Of a stretch of 64,000 bases of DNA, positions 21,912 through 31,191 are shown piece by piece; within the stretch, counting starts at the first letter, position 1, and every line of letters starts with the position of its first letter. This DNA is from Chitinibacter sp. SCUT-21 (GTDB lineage: Bacteria > Pseudomonadota > Gammaproteobacteria > Burkholderiales > Chitinibacteraceae): NCBI GenBank assembly GCA_041874755.1, contig CP102611.1, forward strand, positions 930,001 through 994,000, read 5' to 3'. The notes below the pieces were generated by a model, which did no database searches, had not been told where the DNA came from, and saw only the letters and a list, made by a program, of their open reading frames with translations. Both the position numbers and the translations under genes were made by a program.

Positions 21912-22583
21912 TTATTCAATCCCTGCAATATCCTCCGATACGGCCGAGGCTGAATTTGACGTATCGTATTGTGGGTGCATCACTTTCGGGTCAATGGCTT
22001 CTCGATCATCGTTACCAATGTGTTGATTTACATTCGGCAAATGGTGCGCAATCCCTTTGTGGCAATCGATACACGTCATGCCGGTACTTAAGCCTTTTTG
22101 GTGCGCGTTGGCCGAGCGGCGGTTTTGCTCCATATAATCGAAGTATTCGTACTTATGGCAATTACGACATTCTTGCGAATTATTGGCTTTCATCCGCTTC
22201 CATTCGTTTTGCGCTAACACAATACGGTGCTCAAGGAATTTTTCGCGGGTATCAATCTTGCCTGTTAACTTACCCCATACTTCTTTGGAAGCCTGAATCT
22301 TGCGAATCATTTTCGGGCCCCACTCGTGCGGCACGTGGCAATCAGGGCACGTCGCGCGCACGCCAGAACGGTTGGTGTAATGCACGGTTTCTTGATACTC
22401 AGGAAACACATTGTCCGCCATCTCGTGGCAGCCTAGGCAAAATTTCTCAGTATTGGTCATTTCCAAGGCGGTATTAAAACCACCCCAGAAAATAATACCC
22501 AGCGCAAACATCCCGACTAGCCCCCAAAAGCCGAGGCGAACTGCGCGGATTTTCTGCCACTTTGTTTTTATCCAGTTGATCAT
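21912..22583 (-). CDS. napC: NapC/NirT-type tetrahaem cytochrome c
   Basis: Membrane-anchored quinol dehydrogenase that passes electrons from the quinol pool to the periplasmic nitrate reductase NapAB. The 223-aa protein has one N-terminal TM anchor (residues 18-40, [19 protein letters not shown]) and then a periplasmic domain with four CXXCH haem sites: CLGCH, CPDCH, CRNCH and CIDCH. That is the NapC pattern. It is the last gene of napFDABC and lies 11 bp after napB. Haem attachment needs the Ccm system, which is encoded in this same window. The operon has no napG/napH, so NapC is the only visible quinol route. Confidence 0.96.
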   Translation of the reverse strand: MINWIKTKWQKIRAVRLGFWGLVGMFALGIIFWGGFNTALEMTNTEKFCLGCHEMADNVFPEYQETVHYTNRSGVRATCPDCHVPHEWGPKMIRKIQASKEVWGKLTGKIDTREKFLEHRIVLAQNEWKRMKANNSQECRNCHKYEYFDYMEQNRRSANAHQKGLSTGMTCIDCHKGIAHHLPNVNQHIGNDDREAIDPKVMHPQYDTSNSASAVSEDIAGIE

Positions 22584-22594
22584 GGTGCTTTTCC

Positions 22595-23041
22595 TTATTT
22601 AACCAAGCCAGTCGCTGGTTTAAAGGTGTTATCCACCAATGGTTTGGCATCAGTTTGTGGCACGTGGCATTGCGTACAGAAATAGCGACGCGGCGACATA
22701 TTGGTCAGCTCTTTGCCTTCGCGGGTTTTAAAGTGCGTCACAGAAACACGTGGCGCACCTGAGTCGGCGGCACGATCCCAGCTATGGCAATCGAGGCATT
22801 TATTAAATTCTTTGGTAATTAAATAGCCTTTCGTTGTATGCGGAATCAACGGTGGTTGCTGTACAAACTGGCGCTGTTGCGCTGCTCGATCACGCTCATA
22901 ACGATAGTTTTCAGATGGCACATCGCCCTTCACCGCCTCGGTACCACGCAGCGATTTTAAACCTTCAGCAAAAACTGCTGTATTGATTACACCCAAGCCC
23001 AAAGCTAACAGCACCCCCAATATACAGGCCAGCTTTTTCAT
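22595..23041 (-). CDS. napB: Periplasmic nitrate reductase dihaem subunit
   Basis: Small electron-transfer partner of NapA, 148 aa, exported by a Sec signal peptide ([25 protein letters not shown]). Two c-type haem sites are visible, CLDCH and CTQCH, with a conserved HTTKGY stretch that supplies an axial histidine. It takes electrons from NapC and hands them to the NapA Fe-S cluster. The gene is separated from napA by 149 bp, longer than the other gaps in the operon, and is followed closely by napC. Confidence 0.95.
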   Translation of the reverse strand: MKKLACILGVLLALGLGVINTAVFAEGLKSLRGTEAVKGDVPSENYRYERDRAAQQRQFVQQPPLIPHTTKGYLITKEFNKCLDCHSWDRAADSGAPRVSVTHFKTREGKELTNMSPRRYFCTQCHVPQTDAKPLVDNTFKPATGLVK

Positions 23042-23190
23042 TTTTCACTCCTTAGAATTCTTCTCGACGGCGTGGTGATCAGCATTATTTACCCCGTCAC
23101 CACATCGTCATACATAAACCATTCGCTCAATACCTAGGCCAGTATCAACCCCAAAGCCAATTAAAAAATAAGCTTTGGGGTTATACCCAG

Positions 23191-25734
23191 CTAGACTTTG
23201 ATCACTTTAACGGCACATTTTTTATAATCGGTTTCTTTTGAAATTGGGCACGTTGCATCCAAGGTCAATTTATTCACCAAACGGCCTTCGTCAAAGAATG
23301 GAATAAAAATCAGCCCTTTCGGTGGTTTGTTACGACCACGGGTTTCTAGGCGAGCGGTGATTTCGCCGCGGCGCGATTTCACTTTCACCAACATCCCACG
23401 CTGCAAGCCTCGTTTTTTCGCTTCATCAGGGTGCATAAACACCATCGCCTCAGGCACGGCTTTATGCAGCTCAGGTACACGGCGCGTCATCGTGCCGGTA
23501 TGCCAGTGCTCCAGTACACGACCGGTACACAACCACAAATCGTATTCTTTATCCGGGCTCTCGGCCGCTGGCTGGTATGGCAAGACAAAAATATTCGCTT
23601 TGCCATCTTTATTACCGTAGAAGCGAACGCCCTCGCCTTTTTTAACGTAGCTATCATAGCCTTCGCGGTAGCGCCATTTGGTTTCTTTGCCGTTCACCAC
23701 AGGCCAGCGCAAGCCACGCGCTTGGTGGTAGGTATCAAACGGCGCTAAATCATGGCCGTGACCGCGACCGAACTCAGCGTACTCTTCAAACAGACCTTTT
23801 TGCAGATAGAAACCAAAAGCCTTAGCTTCCAAGTTTTCGTGACCTTTTTGCAATTGGTCGTTTTTAAATTTATTAACCTTGCCGTTGGCGTACAAGATGT
23901 CAAACAAGGTTTTGCCTTTGTACGCTGGCTTTTTAGCCAACAAATCAGCCGGCCATACTTCGTCAACTTTGAAGCGTTTTGAAAACTCAACCAATTGCCA
24001 CAAATCTGATTTGGCCTCGCCAGGGGCATTCACTTGTTGGCGCCAGAATTGGGTACGACGCTCGGCATTACCAAAAGCGCCCTCTTTTTCGACCCACATC
24101 GCGGTTGGCAGCACCAAATCAGCCGCCAAAGTCGATACCGTTGGGTACGGGTCTGATACCACAACGAAAGCTGTTGGGTTGCGCCAGCCTGGGTAGAGCT
24201 CTTCATTAATATTCGGGCCGGCTTGCATATTGTTATTACACATTTGCCAGTAGAACTTAATCTTGCCGTCTTTCAGTGCCCGCGCCATGGCCACGGCGTG
24301 CAAACCGATCTTGTCTGGAATCGTGCCATCGGGCAGTTGCCAAATTTCTTCGGCGTGTTTGCGGTGTTCTGGATTAGTCACGACCATATCGGCCGGTAAA
24401 CGGTGCGCAAAAGTACCCACTTCACGCGCGGTACCGCAGGCTGAAGGCTGACCAGTCAGCGAGAATGGGCTATTGCCCGGCTCTGCGATTTTGCCCACCA
24501 GCAAGTGGATGTTGTAAATCATATTGTTCGCCCACGTACCACGGGTGTGCTGGTTAAAGCCCATGGTCCAGAACGACGTTACTTTGATTTTTGGATCGGC
24601 GTATAGCTCTGCCAAAGCTTTGAGTTTGTCTTCGGATACGCCCGACAGTTTGCTGACCTTATCAACCGTGTATTCCGAAACAAACTTGGCAAACTCTTCA
24701 TAAGTACTTGGTTTGGCTTCATTCGGATTGGTTTTTGGCTTGCCGTCAGCGCCTGGATAGCCATTGGCTTTGGCATTTTTTTCCAGGGCATGATTAGGGC
24801 GCAAACCATAACCAATATCGGTTTCGCCCAATTTGAAGTTCACGTGTTTTGCGACGAAATCTTTATTCACGCGACCAGTGCTAATGATGTGGTGGCAAAT
24901 AAAGTTCATGATCGCCAAATCGGTTTGCGGCGTGAACACCATACCGTTATCGGCTAGCTCGAACGAGCGATGTTCAAACGTCGACAAGACAGCGACTTTG
25001 GTTTTTGGATTACTCAAACGGCGATCGGTGATGCGGCTCCACAAAATCGGGTGCATTTCGGCCATATTTGAGCCCCACAGCACGAAAGCATCTGCGGCTT
25101 CGATGTCGTCGTAACAGCCCATCGGCTCGTCCATACCGAAGGTGCGCATAAAGCCAGTCACGGCTGATGCCATACAGTGGCGAGCATTCGGGTCAATATT
25201 ATTGCTGCGGAAACCCGCTTTAAATAATTTAGCCGCGGCGTAGCCTTCCCACACCGTCCACTGGCCAGAGCCAAACATTGCAATTGACGTTGGGCCGGTG
25301 GTTTTCAGCGCTTCTTTGGCTTTTTGCTCCATGATGCCGAACGCTTCGTCCCAGCTCACAGGCGTGAATTCACCATTTTTGTCGTATTTGCCGTTTTTCT
25401 TACGCAGCAGTGGCTGGGTTAAACGATCGCCCCCGTACATAATTTTTGACAGGAAATAACCCTTAATGCAGTTCAAGCCGCGATTAACGGGAGCTTCAGG
25501 ATCACCCTGTGTGGCAACGACACGGCCATTTTGCGTGCCTACCAACACCGAACAGCCGGTACCACAGAATCGACAGGGCGCTTTATCCCAACGCACGGTA
25601 TTGTCGCCGGCTTTACTGGCTGCGTTATCAGCCGCTTTTTTTGGCGCAGCATCTGCCACCAAAGGAATGCCGACACTGGCCGCCGCAGCGCTGACGGCGG
25701 TCGCCTTAATAAAATCACGACGATCAATACTCAT
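23191..25734 (-). CDS. napA: Periplasmic nitrate reductase catalytic subunit
   Basis: Molybdoenzyme that reduces nitrate to nitrite in the periplasm. The 847-aa protein starts with a twin-arginine signal ([19 protein letters not shown]) ending near residue 29. Next is the [4Fe-4S] ligand set CRFCGTGC...NCIKGY, and the Mo-bis-MGD domain with [17 protein letters not shown], whose Cys coordinates molybdenum. The C-terminal domain binds the second pterin. Length is typical of NapA (about 830). NapD, encoded directly upstream, chaperones its Tat signal; NapB, encoded downstream, is the redox partner. No internal damage is visible. Confidence 0.97.
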   Translation of the reverse strand: MSIDRRDFIKATAVSAAAASVGIPLVADAAPKKAADNAASKAGDNTVRWDKAPCRFCGTGCSVLVGTQNGRVVATQGDPEAPVNRGLNCIKGYFLSKIMYGGDRLTQPLLRKKNGKYDKNGEFTPVSWDEAFGIMEQKAKEALKTTGPTSIAMFGSGQWTVWEGYAAAKLFKAGFRSNNIDPNARHCMASAVTGFMRTFGMDEPMGCYDDIEAADAFVLWGSNMAEMHPILWSRITDRRLSNPKTKVAVLSTFEHRSFELADNGMVFTPQTDLAIMNFICHHIISTGRVNKDFVAKHVNFKLGETDIGYGLRPNHALEKNAKANGYPGADGKPKTNPNEAKPSTYEEFAKFVSEYTVDKVSKLSGVSEDKLKALAELYADPKIKVTSFWTMGFNQHTRGTWANNMIYNIHLLVGKIAEPGNSPFSLTGQPSACGTAREVGTFAHRLPADMVVTNPEHRKHAEEIWQLPDGTIPDKIGLHAVAMARALKDGKIKFYWQMCNNNMQAGPNINEELYPGWRNPTAFVVVSDPYPTVSTLAADLVLPTAMWVEKEGAFGNAERRTQFWRQQVNAPGEAKSDLWQLVEFSKRFKVDEVWPADLLAKKPAYKGKTLFDILYANGKVNKFKNDQLQKGHENLEAKAFGFYLQKGLFEEYAEFGRGHGHDLAPFDTYHQARGLRWPVVNGKETKWRYREGYDSYVKKGEGVRFYGNKDGKANIFVLPYQPAAESPDKEYDLWLCTGRVLEHWHTGTMTRRVPELHKAVPEAMVFMHPDEAKKRGLQRGMLVKVKSRRGEITARLETRGRNKPPKGLIFIPFFDEGRLVNKLTLDATCPISKETDYKKCAVKVIKV

Positions 25735-25778
25735 TGGATATCCTCCCTCAAACTACTTTTTTCAATAACACCGTGCAA

Positions 25779-26030
25779 CTACGCGTTTTCACTCGGTGTT
25801 AACTCATCATCACAATACTCATAAGCCAAAGTAGACGACGTAATGCCGTCAAACCCTTGAATCGTCGCCAAGGCATCGCTGGTTCGATAGCCCGGCACAT
25901 CCTCCACCGTCACAATCAAGCGCCCTTCGTGCTCTTGGTGTATTTCAAGGCCGGGAATCGTCAGTAATTGCGCTTTAACATGGTCCATTTGGCCTGGTAG
26001 TGCGCGCACCACTAAGCTGTAAATATTCAT
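25779..26030 (-). CDS. napD: NapD chaperone
   Basis: Cytoplasmic 83-aa ferredoxin-fold chaperone that binds the NapA Tat signal and delays export until the molybdenum cofactor and Fe-S cluster are inserted. The opening MNIYSLVVRALPGQMDHVKAQL and the segment GRLIVTVEDVPGYR are typical of the family. The gene lies between napF and napA with 13-bp and 44-bp gaps. Confidence 0.92.
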   Translation of the reverse strand: MNIYSLVVRALPGQMDHVKAQLLTIPGLEIHQEHEGRLIVTVEDVPGYRTSDALATIQGFDGITSSTLAYEYCDDELTPSENA

Positions 26031-26043
26031 TGTCTTGCTATCC

Positions 26044-26526
26044 TTATTTAGCCTGCAGCATCTGAATCGCCGCAGTGGGGCAGCTTGTCATGCAAGCTCC
26101 ACAGCCGGTACAGGCATCTATATTCAATTGAGGCTGTGCTACCGTGCCAACTTGTAGCGCAAACTTGATGGCAGCGGTATCGCAAACCTCGCCACAAACA
26201 CGGCAATCCACTCCTGAATAAGCAATGCATTGAGCACCAATCTGTACATGTCGGTGCCATGGGTCTTCCGCGGAGAGCGCTTTCGGCTGGCATACATCAC
26301 GGCATTCACCACAGAAAGTGCATTCGCCATATTTATAGTCGATTTCAGGAAAACCTGCATCTCCTTTTACAATAACCTGACTCGGACACACAGTGATGCA
26401 CTCAGCACAACGAGTACAAATGTCGGTAAACCGTTCATTAGCCCAAGGGGGGCGAAAAACATTCACCGGCTCTTGAGCGGGCTTGCGACCAAAAAGTAAA
26501 CTGCGTCGCGATAAATCGACAGACAT
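26044..26526 (-). CDS. napF: NapF ferredoxin-type protein
   Basis: Cytoplasmic iron-sulfur protein, 160 aa, that interacts with NapA during cofactor assembly. It has three typical CX2CX2CX3C clusters (CTRCAECITVCP, CTFCGECRDVCQ, CTGCGACMTSCP) plus a fourth Cys group (CIAYSGVDCRVCGEVC). The N-terminal RRSLLFGRKP is a NapF hallmark. It is the first gene of the nap operon; NarL/NarP-like heptamers lie 54-76 bp upstream of its start. Confidence 0.94.
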   Translation of the reverse strand: MSVDLSRRSLLFGRKPAQEPVNVFRPPWANERFTDICTRCAECITVCPSQVIVKGDAGFPEIDYKYGECTFCGECRDVCQPKALSAEDPWHRHVQIGAQCIAYSGVDCRVCGEVCDTAAIKFALQVGTVAQPQLNIDACTGCGACMTSCPTAAIQMLQAK

Positions 26527-26579
26527 ACCAAACCCTCTTCATGACAGTAAGACTAGGCGTTCACACCGCAACCGACAAT

Positions 26580-26602
26580 TACCCCTAAGGGGTACTACCC
26601 CA
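26580..26602 (-). promoter_or_regulatory. NarL/NarP-like heptamer cluster upstream of napF
   Basis: TACCCCTAAGGGGTA (26580-26594) is a perfect inverted repeat of TACCCCT, which matches the NarL/NarP heptamer TACYYMT in both arms, spaced by one base instead of the usual two. A third near-match, TACCCCA, follows at 26596-26602. It lies 54-76 bp before the napF start, a good activator position. Binding is inferred. Confidence 0.6.
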
Positions 26603-26740
26603 CTCAGTCATGGTAAAAATGCCTCGCAAATTCGCCAATGTTTCAAATAAAATCAATAATTTACTGCGCAACACCTTGGAAGAGAAGCACACACCATCCG
26701 GCCAATGGTCAGCGCGCCGACAAACACTGCACCACATAGA

Positions 26741-26756
26741 TACCTATTCCTAGGTA
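26741..26756 (+). promoter_or_regulatory. NarL/NarP-like 7-2-7 site upstream of the sensor kinase gene
   Basis: TACCTATTCCTAGGTA has the 7-2-7 layout known for NarP and NarL dimers: TACCTAT fits TACYYMT fully and the opposite arm reads TACCTAG. It lies 70-85 bp before the TTG start of the kinase gene, which suggests autoregulation. No clear FNR-type TTGAT-N4-ATCAA box was found in this 299-bp intergenic region. Confidence 0.6.
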
Positions 26757-26825
26757 TATAGTCTCTGTTGTGCGCATCAGAAAATAGCAACCCAGCGCAA
26801 ATACATAACCTTAATAGGGAATCAA

Positions 26826-28769
26826 TTGTCTAGCCACTTTACTTTCACCAACCAACGCTCAATTGTTGCGCGACTGTCTCTAGCCTTGCTTTTATTGGTA
26901 TTGCCCAGTGTTTTAAGCCTGTTTATGAGTGGCTGGATTGCGACTGCGTCGTCTGGTGGGGGTGAAGCCATCAATATGGCGGGCTCTTTACGTAAGCAAT
27001 CGTATTTAATCGCCGCCACGGCCCTTGCCCCAGCGGATCCAATTCCAGGGGCGCACCCCAATTTAGATGAAGTCGTCGCCGAATTTGAACGACGCCTGTA
27101 TCACCCTAGCATCCAAAATGTATTGCCCAGCGATATGTCGAACCCAGTTCGGGTGCGTTTTAATCAAATTGAATCACGCTGGCGCAATGAAATTCGACCC
27201 AGCCTCGAAAGAGATGACGAGTTGTATGCCAGTATTTTGTTGCCCAATACGCACCACTACGTGCATGAGATCGATCAATTTGTCGATGCACTCGAGCGCG
27301 AACATGAAGAGCGCCTTCTGGCGCTTGTTCGCTTACAATGGGTATCGCTACTCATTATTTTAGGGGTATTCTTTTCTATATTAGTCTGGGCTTATCGCAA
27401 AATAACATACCCACTAGCTAGCATGGCCAAAGTAGCCAATGAAGTGCAAGCTGGTGAATATCGGGCCCGGGTGGATGTGCCTGCAACGGGCGAGATTGGC
27501 ACGCTGAAAACCGCGCTCAATCGCATGCTTGATGAGCTGGAAACCAGCTATAGCCAACTTGAAAATCGTGTTGCGGAAAAAACCGCCGAGTTGGAGCAAA
27601 ATCAAACTGCGCTGCAACTGCGCTATCGGATCAAAGCTTTACTCGCCGACAACGAACCCGATCAAGCCATTTTTGACGCGGTACTGAAAGTGCTGGGCGA
27701 ATTTGTTCCGCTGCAAAATGCGGCGGTTTGTCTCACCGAAAGCACCCCACGCGAAACGCCAATCAAAACTGCATTTAAGCTGGCCAATAATCAGCAGCAA
27801 GGCATTCGTGTCGGGTGTTTAGAACAAGACTGCGCCAGTTGCGTAGAACACAGCAGCGATCACCCCAAACCGACGCGCAAAGAGCTGGTGTTCCCGCTAC
27901 TCGATAGCGGCATCACCTATGGCATTATGCCGCTAACCTTACAAGATGGCGTCTCGCTCGCGCCGTGGCAAATGCAGGTATTGGAAGACGTTAGCCGTAA
28001 TCTGGGCTCGGCCCTCGCGGGTTCGCGTCGCAAGCAATCGCTGCACCGCTTAGCACTATTTGAAGAACGTTCGGTCATTGCGCGCGAATTGCACGACTCA
28101 CTCGCGCAAGCCTTGTCGTATTTAAAAATCCAAGTCGTTCGGCTGCAAAGCCAAATCAGCGACAAACCCGATGATGCGCAAGCCACCTTGCAAGAGCTAC
28201 GCGAAGGCTTGAACGCGGCGTATCGCCAACTGCGCGAATTACTCACCACCTTCCGACTGCAAATCAACCAAGGCGGGCTCAATAGCGCGCTAGAAGCCAC
28301 GGTGAAAGAATTTTCCGAACGCACCGGCATCGAGATCAAACTGGCCAACCATTTGCTCGGTGTGGAACTTGCCGCCGAGGAAGAAATCCACGTGCTGCAG
28401 ATCGTACGCGAAGCGCTCGCTAATGTGCACCACCACGCGCGAGCTAACAGCGCACAAGTGCATTTGGCGTGGATAGGCAATGAAATCGTCGTTAGCATCA
28501 GCGACGACGGTAAGGGATTGGGCCCCAACCCCGAACGCGCTCAGCACTATGGGCTGACCATTATGCGTGACCGTGCACGTAGCCTAGGAGGGAGTATTGA
28601 GTTACAAGCCAATAACCCCAAGGGTACGCAAGTGATACTGCGCTTTATACCTAGCACCCCGTTTTCCAACCTAGCCTCTGCTGCCAGCGCATTCAATGAA
28701 TTAGAGAGCGCTGCAGCCCAGAATACTAATTTCAACGCGCCCGAGCGCAACGCCCCCACAGAGGAATAA
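26826..28769 (+). CDS. NarX/NarQ-type nitrate/nitrite sensor histidine kinase
   Basis: 647-aa membrane sensor kinase. The start is a TTG with AGGGA 5 nt upstream; no better start is available. TM1 lies near residues 16-37. A P-box-like nitrate-binding segment follows (INMAGSLRKQSYLI, about 49-62), then a periplasmic four-helix region and TM2 near 167-190. Next come a HAMP linker (about 190-240), a coiled coil, a GAF-like domain with a CX4CX2C group (CLEQDCASC, about 323-331), the HPK7-type phosphoacceptor (His423 in RELHDSLAQ), and an ATPase domain with VREALANVHHHARA and SDDGKGLG. It is divergent from nap and overlaps the regulon sites. Ligand specificity for nitrate is inferred from the P-box and context. 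Confidence 0.9.
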   Translation: MSSHFTFTNQRSIVARLSLALLLLVLPSVLSLFMSGWIATASSGGGEAINMAGSLRKQSYLIAATALAPADPIPGAHPNLDEVVAEFERRLYHPSIQNVLPSDMSNPVRVRFNQIESRWRNEIRPSLERDDELYASILLPNTHHYVHEIDQFVDALEREHEERLLALVRLQWVSLLIILGVFFSILVWAYRKITYPLASMAKVANEVQAGEYRARVDVPATGEIGTLKTALNRMLDELETSYSQLENRVAEKTAELEQNQTALQLRYRIKALLADNEPDQAIFDAVLKVLGEFVPLQNAAVCLTESTPRETPIKTAFKLANNQQQGIRVGCLEQDCASCVEHSSDHPKPTRKELVFPLLDSGITYGIMPLTLQDGVSLAPWQMQVLEDVSRNLGSALAGSRRKQSLHRLALFEERSVIARELHDSLAQALSYLKIQVVRLQSQISDKPDDAQATLQELREGLNAAYRQLRELLTTFRLQINQGGLNSALEATVKEFSERTGIEIKLANHLLGVELAAEEEIHVLQIVREALANVHHHARANSAQVHLAWIGNEIVVSISDDGKGLGPNPERAQHYGLTIMRDRARSLGGSIELQANNPKGTQVILRFIPSTPFSNLASAASAFNELESAAAQNTNFNAPERNAPTEE

Positions 28770-28772
28770 GCC

Positions 28773-29426
28773 ATGCACACCGATCAATACCGCATTGTTG
28801 TCATCGACGATCACCCGCTGTTTCGCAAAGGCGTGGTGCAATTACTGGGGCTGAACCCGCAATTTGTCGTCGTAGGTGAAGCGGCTGGCGGTGTGGATGG
28901 AGTCAAAGTCGTCGCCGAACTGCAGCCCGATTTGGTCATTCTTGATCTGAATATGAAAGACATGGACGGCATCGCCACGCTAAAAGAAATTAAGCAGCTC
29001 GATTTAGATAGCAAAGTCGTGATGCTGACCGTTTCGGATGAAAGCCGCGATTTGGTCAATGCAGTGCGCGCTGGCGCCGATGGGTATCTGCTGAAAGACA
29101 TGGAGCCCGAAGACATTATCGCGCGCCTCTCTGAAGCACTTGATGGGCAAATGGCCATCCCCGAACGCCTAGGCCGCGCGCTAGCCGTTGCGCTGCGCGA
29201 AGACGACACCACCGATCGCAACCAGCAAATCGCGCACCTGACCGAACGCGAACAAGAAATCCTGCAATGCCTAGCGCAAGGCTTATCGAACAAACTGGTT
29301 GGCCGGCAGCTCGGTATTGCTGAGGGTACGGTCAAGGTGCATGTCAAAAGCCTGCTGCGCAAGCTGAACTTTCGCTCGCGGCTCGAAGCAGCGGTGTGGG
29401 CGGTGGAGAATGGAATTAAAGAATAA
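28773..29426 (+). CDS. NarL/NarP-type response regulator
   Basis: 217-aa two-component regulator, 3 bp after the kinase gene. The receiver domain has the acidic pair in VVIDDHP, the phosphoacceptor Asp58 in LVILDLNM, a Thr in MLTVSDE and the conserved Lys in YLLKDME. The C-terminal LuxR/NarL helix-turn-helix is LTEREQEILQCLAQGLSNKLVGRQLGIAEGTVKVHVK in the family pattern, at about residues 150-186. It should bind TACYYMT heptamers, which are present before napF, its own operon and ccmA. NarL or NarP class cannot be told apart from sequence alone. Confidence 0.93.
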   Translation: MHTDQYRIVVIDDHPLFRKGVVQLLGLNPQFVVVGEAAGGVDGVKVVAELQPDLVILDLNMKDMDGIATLKEIKQLDLDSKVVMLTVSDESRDLVNAVRAGADGYLLKDMEPEDIIARLSEALDGQMAIPERLGRALAVALREDDTTDRNQQIAHLTEREQEILQCLAQGLSNKLVGRQLGIAEGTVKVHVKSLLRKLNFRSRLEAAVWAVENGIKE

Positions 29427-30252
29427 GACGCTGAATTAATGCGGATTTACCTCCGCATCGAAGGCCGTGGCCTTAGGCCAGCTAATACTGCGCAGTATTA
29501 GCAATGGAATAGCCTGCTTCGCAGGCGGTAAACCATCGTTCGAGCGCCAGACGAATCAGGGGCAGTCTTGCCTTGCCCCTGATAACCCTAACCTGCCCGA
29601 TCGCCGCCAAACCCCGTCCGTCCAGCGTTTGGCAAGGCGACGCGGCAAACTCGCTGCGCGCTAGCGTCGCGCAGCTCAAACAGCCGCATCTTAAAACCCT
29701 GCCAATCGCCTCCCGAACGGCGCGGCTCCACAGGCCTCTCGTCCTAATAAGCTGTAACTGTAGGGTCGGTTTCAGCTGACCCTAAGGGTATATCGAGATA
29801 AGTCAGATACAGATTGCTCTACAGCGCTACACATCGGTATGTATATATCGCAATGGTGAATCTGTGGGAGCTCCCCTTTCATCAAGCCGAGTGAGGAACA
29901 AGCGGTTCGGGGTTTCGGCGAGGATTGTCTGAGGCCGTAGGCCGAGTTCCGCAGCCGCCGAATCGATTGTCCGCAGCGAGGCGTGACGGCTATGCCGTCT
30001 TAGCGAAGGCCGTGGCCTAGGGCTAGCATTTTGCGTAGCAAAACTTGATAAGGGGACGCCTTTGGGGTGAAGGGGTATTTGGCGAAGCAAATATCCCTTC
30101 CCGTTAGCGCGGCGGAACGCGCATCAAAACATCGCGCCAACGGCGCAAAAAACCACAAACAATGTAGACTCGGTTAGTCGCAGGGGCTCCCCCCGCCAAT
30201 ACTGCTTACGCTGCTACAATACAACTAACACCAAAGTCTCAAGCGAAATCAT
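29427..30252. repeat. Structured intergenic region with many short hairpins, no gene
   Basis: 826 bp with no credible gene. It holds at least ten short inverted repeats: 29439-29458, 29461-29474, the perfect 22-bp palindrome 29481-29502, 29512-29526 (GCCTGC-TTC-GCAGGC), 29556-29582, 29653-29675, 29933-29943, 29985-29999 (GACGGC-TAT-GCCGTC), 30006-30018, 30029-30043 (TTTTGC-GTA-GCAAAA) and 30071-30098. The block CGAAGGCCGTGGCCT occurs at about 29459 and again at about 30004, each followed by a GGC-AGC or GGCTAGC stretch and another hairpin. The region separates the regulator gene from an A+T-rich orphan gene and looks like accumulated repeat elements. Confidence 0.65.
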
Positions 30253-30849
30253 ATGAACATTAAATATTTCGAATGTTTTATAGTCTATGAAGAAAAAGGC
30301 TTAAAAAAACAGGCAACCGAATCTATTAGAGAATTTATTGCATCATTTCAAAATACGGCAGAAATCGAGCACTGGGTATGGGAATACCTACCGACTTTAA
30401 AGAAAAACAACCACTCTAGAATTCGGCATGAATTATTTAACGAGCTAATCTACCCAATTTTAAAAACCGGCTATGAAAAACAAGACTTCCAATCCATACT
30501 TTGGCTGGGGAAAGTAGTTCAAAACCTCTATCAATCTCGAAAATTATACAAAGAATTCATTCAAGAAACTGAACTAAGTCTTTTCATAAAAAGCTACAAA
30601 ATAAACCCAGAGAATGATGAAGCTAGATTACTGTTACTTAATGCAACAATTAAATGGCTAAAATATACGGAACACGAATGGCCCTCTGGAATTTTATATG
30701 GAAACGATGGAGCAACGCTAGAAGAGTGTAACGAAATCGATCGAGTAGTAAAGCAAGCTGTAGAGCTAGATAAAGAGCTATTACACCAAGCCTTTATCGC
30801 GGAATACCAAAAGAAATTAAGTGAATATCGATCGTCGTTAGATAATTAA
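30253..30849 (+). CDS. Hypothetical protein, A+T-rich orphan gene
   Basis: 198-aa protein that I do not recognise. It has no signal peptide, TM segment or metal motif. The composition is helical and charged (many Lys, Glu and Tyr), with a helical-repeat look: KNNHSRIRHELFNELIYPIL, then QSILWLGKVVQNLYQ and EARLLLLNATIKWLKYTEHEWP. A soluble alpha-helical protein, perhaps of the kind encoded as an immunity partner or phage/plasmid cargo, is possible but not shown. The base composition is clearly richer in A+T than the genes on either side, and structured repeat DNA flanks it on both sides, so horizontal acquisition is likely. The ATG at 30253 is the natural start. Confidence 0.65.
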   Translation: MNIKYFECFIVYEEKGLKKQATESIREFIASFQNTAEIEHWVWEYLPTLKKNNHSRIRHELFNELIYPILKTGYEKQDFQSILWLGKVVQNLYQSRKLYKEFIQETELSLFIKSYKINPENDEARLLLLNATIKWLKYTEHEWPSGILYGNDGATLEECNEIDRVVKQAVELDKELLHQAFIAEYQKKLSEYRSSLDN

Positions 30850-31191
30850 TTACATTATTTCTGCGTCACAGAAAACAGTAATCTCAGGGATAAAAACCTA
30901 CAGCGCAAGGTCATAAAACATTTCTTCGGCACATGACTACAGAGCACCCAATTTATTTTACTAAACCCTGACCCCATAAATAACCATACACAGCTAGCCG
31001 TAAAAAGACCGCCATCAGCTAATGCCTTTTACTTAAGCCGTTCGTGGTGAGCTTGTCGAACCATGAATGGCGTGCGTAACAGACAAAATGGCCGTTTACC
31101 ACAAGCTCAGGGCGAACGGCCATTTTTTTGCTTAAGTGAACGGTATTACCACCATCCGCACTCTTTTTCGCGTTTCAAATCACACAACAAT
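30850..31191. other. Gene-free gap carrying a REP/MITE-like inverted pair
   Basis: 342 bp between the orphan gene and ccmI with no credible gene. The first 180 bp show nothing notable; the rest holds the inverted repeat pair described at 31031-31137. Confidence 0.5.
31031..31137. repeat. REP/MITE-like inverted repeat element
   Basis: Bounded by the 7-bp inverted ends ACTTAAG (31031-31037) and CTTAAGT (31131-31137). Inside, GCCGTTCGTGGTGAGCTTGT (31037-31056) and the inverse of GCCGTTCGCCCTGAGCTTGT (31101-31120) form a stem with 17 of 20 positions matching. The GTTCG...GAGCTTGTCGAA type of sequence recurs as an intergenic repeat in many proteobacteria. The right half also forms a terminator-like hairpin, AAAATGGCCGTT (31085-31096) with AACGGCCATTTT (31115-31126), followed by TTT. 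Confidence 0.7.

Noticed and set aside
21772-22026. 84-codon plus-strand frame over the nap terminator and napC end
   Set aside because: It crosses the terminator hairpin and is a shadow of napC.
26641-26657. Possible FNR box in the napF upstream region
   Set aside because: Only one half-site (ATCAA at 26652-26656) is present. The other half matches two of five bases, too weak to call.
29467-29779. Short plus-strand frames in the hairpin-rich region
   Set aside because: Arg/Pro-rich products of structured DNA, overlapping several perfect palindromes. They look non-coding.
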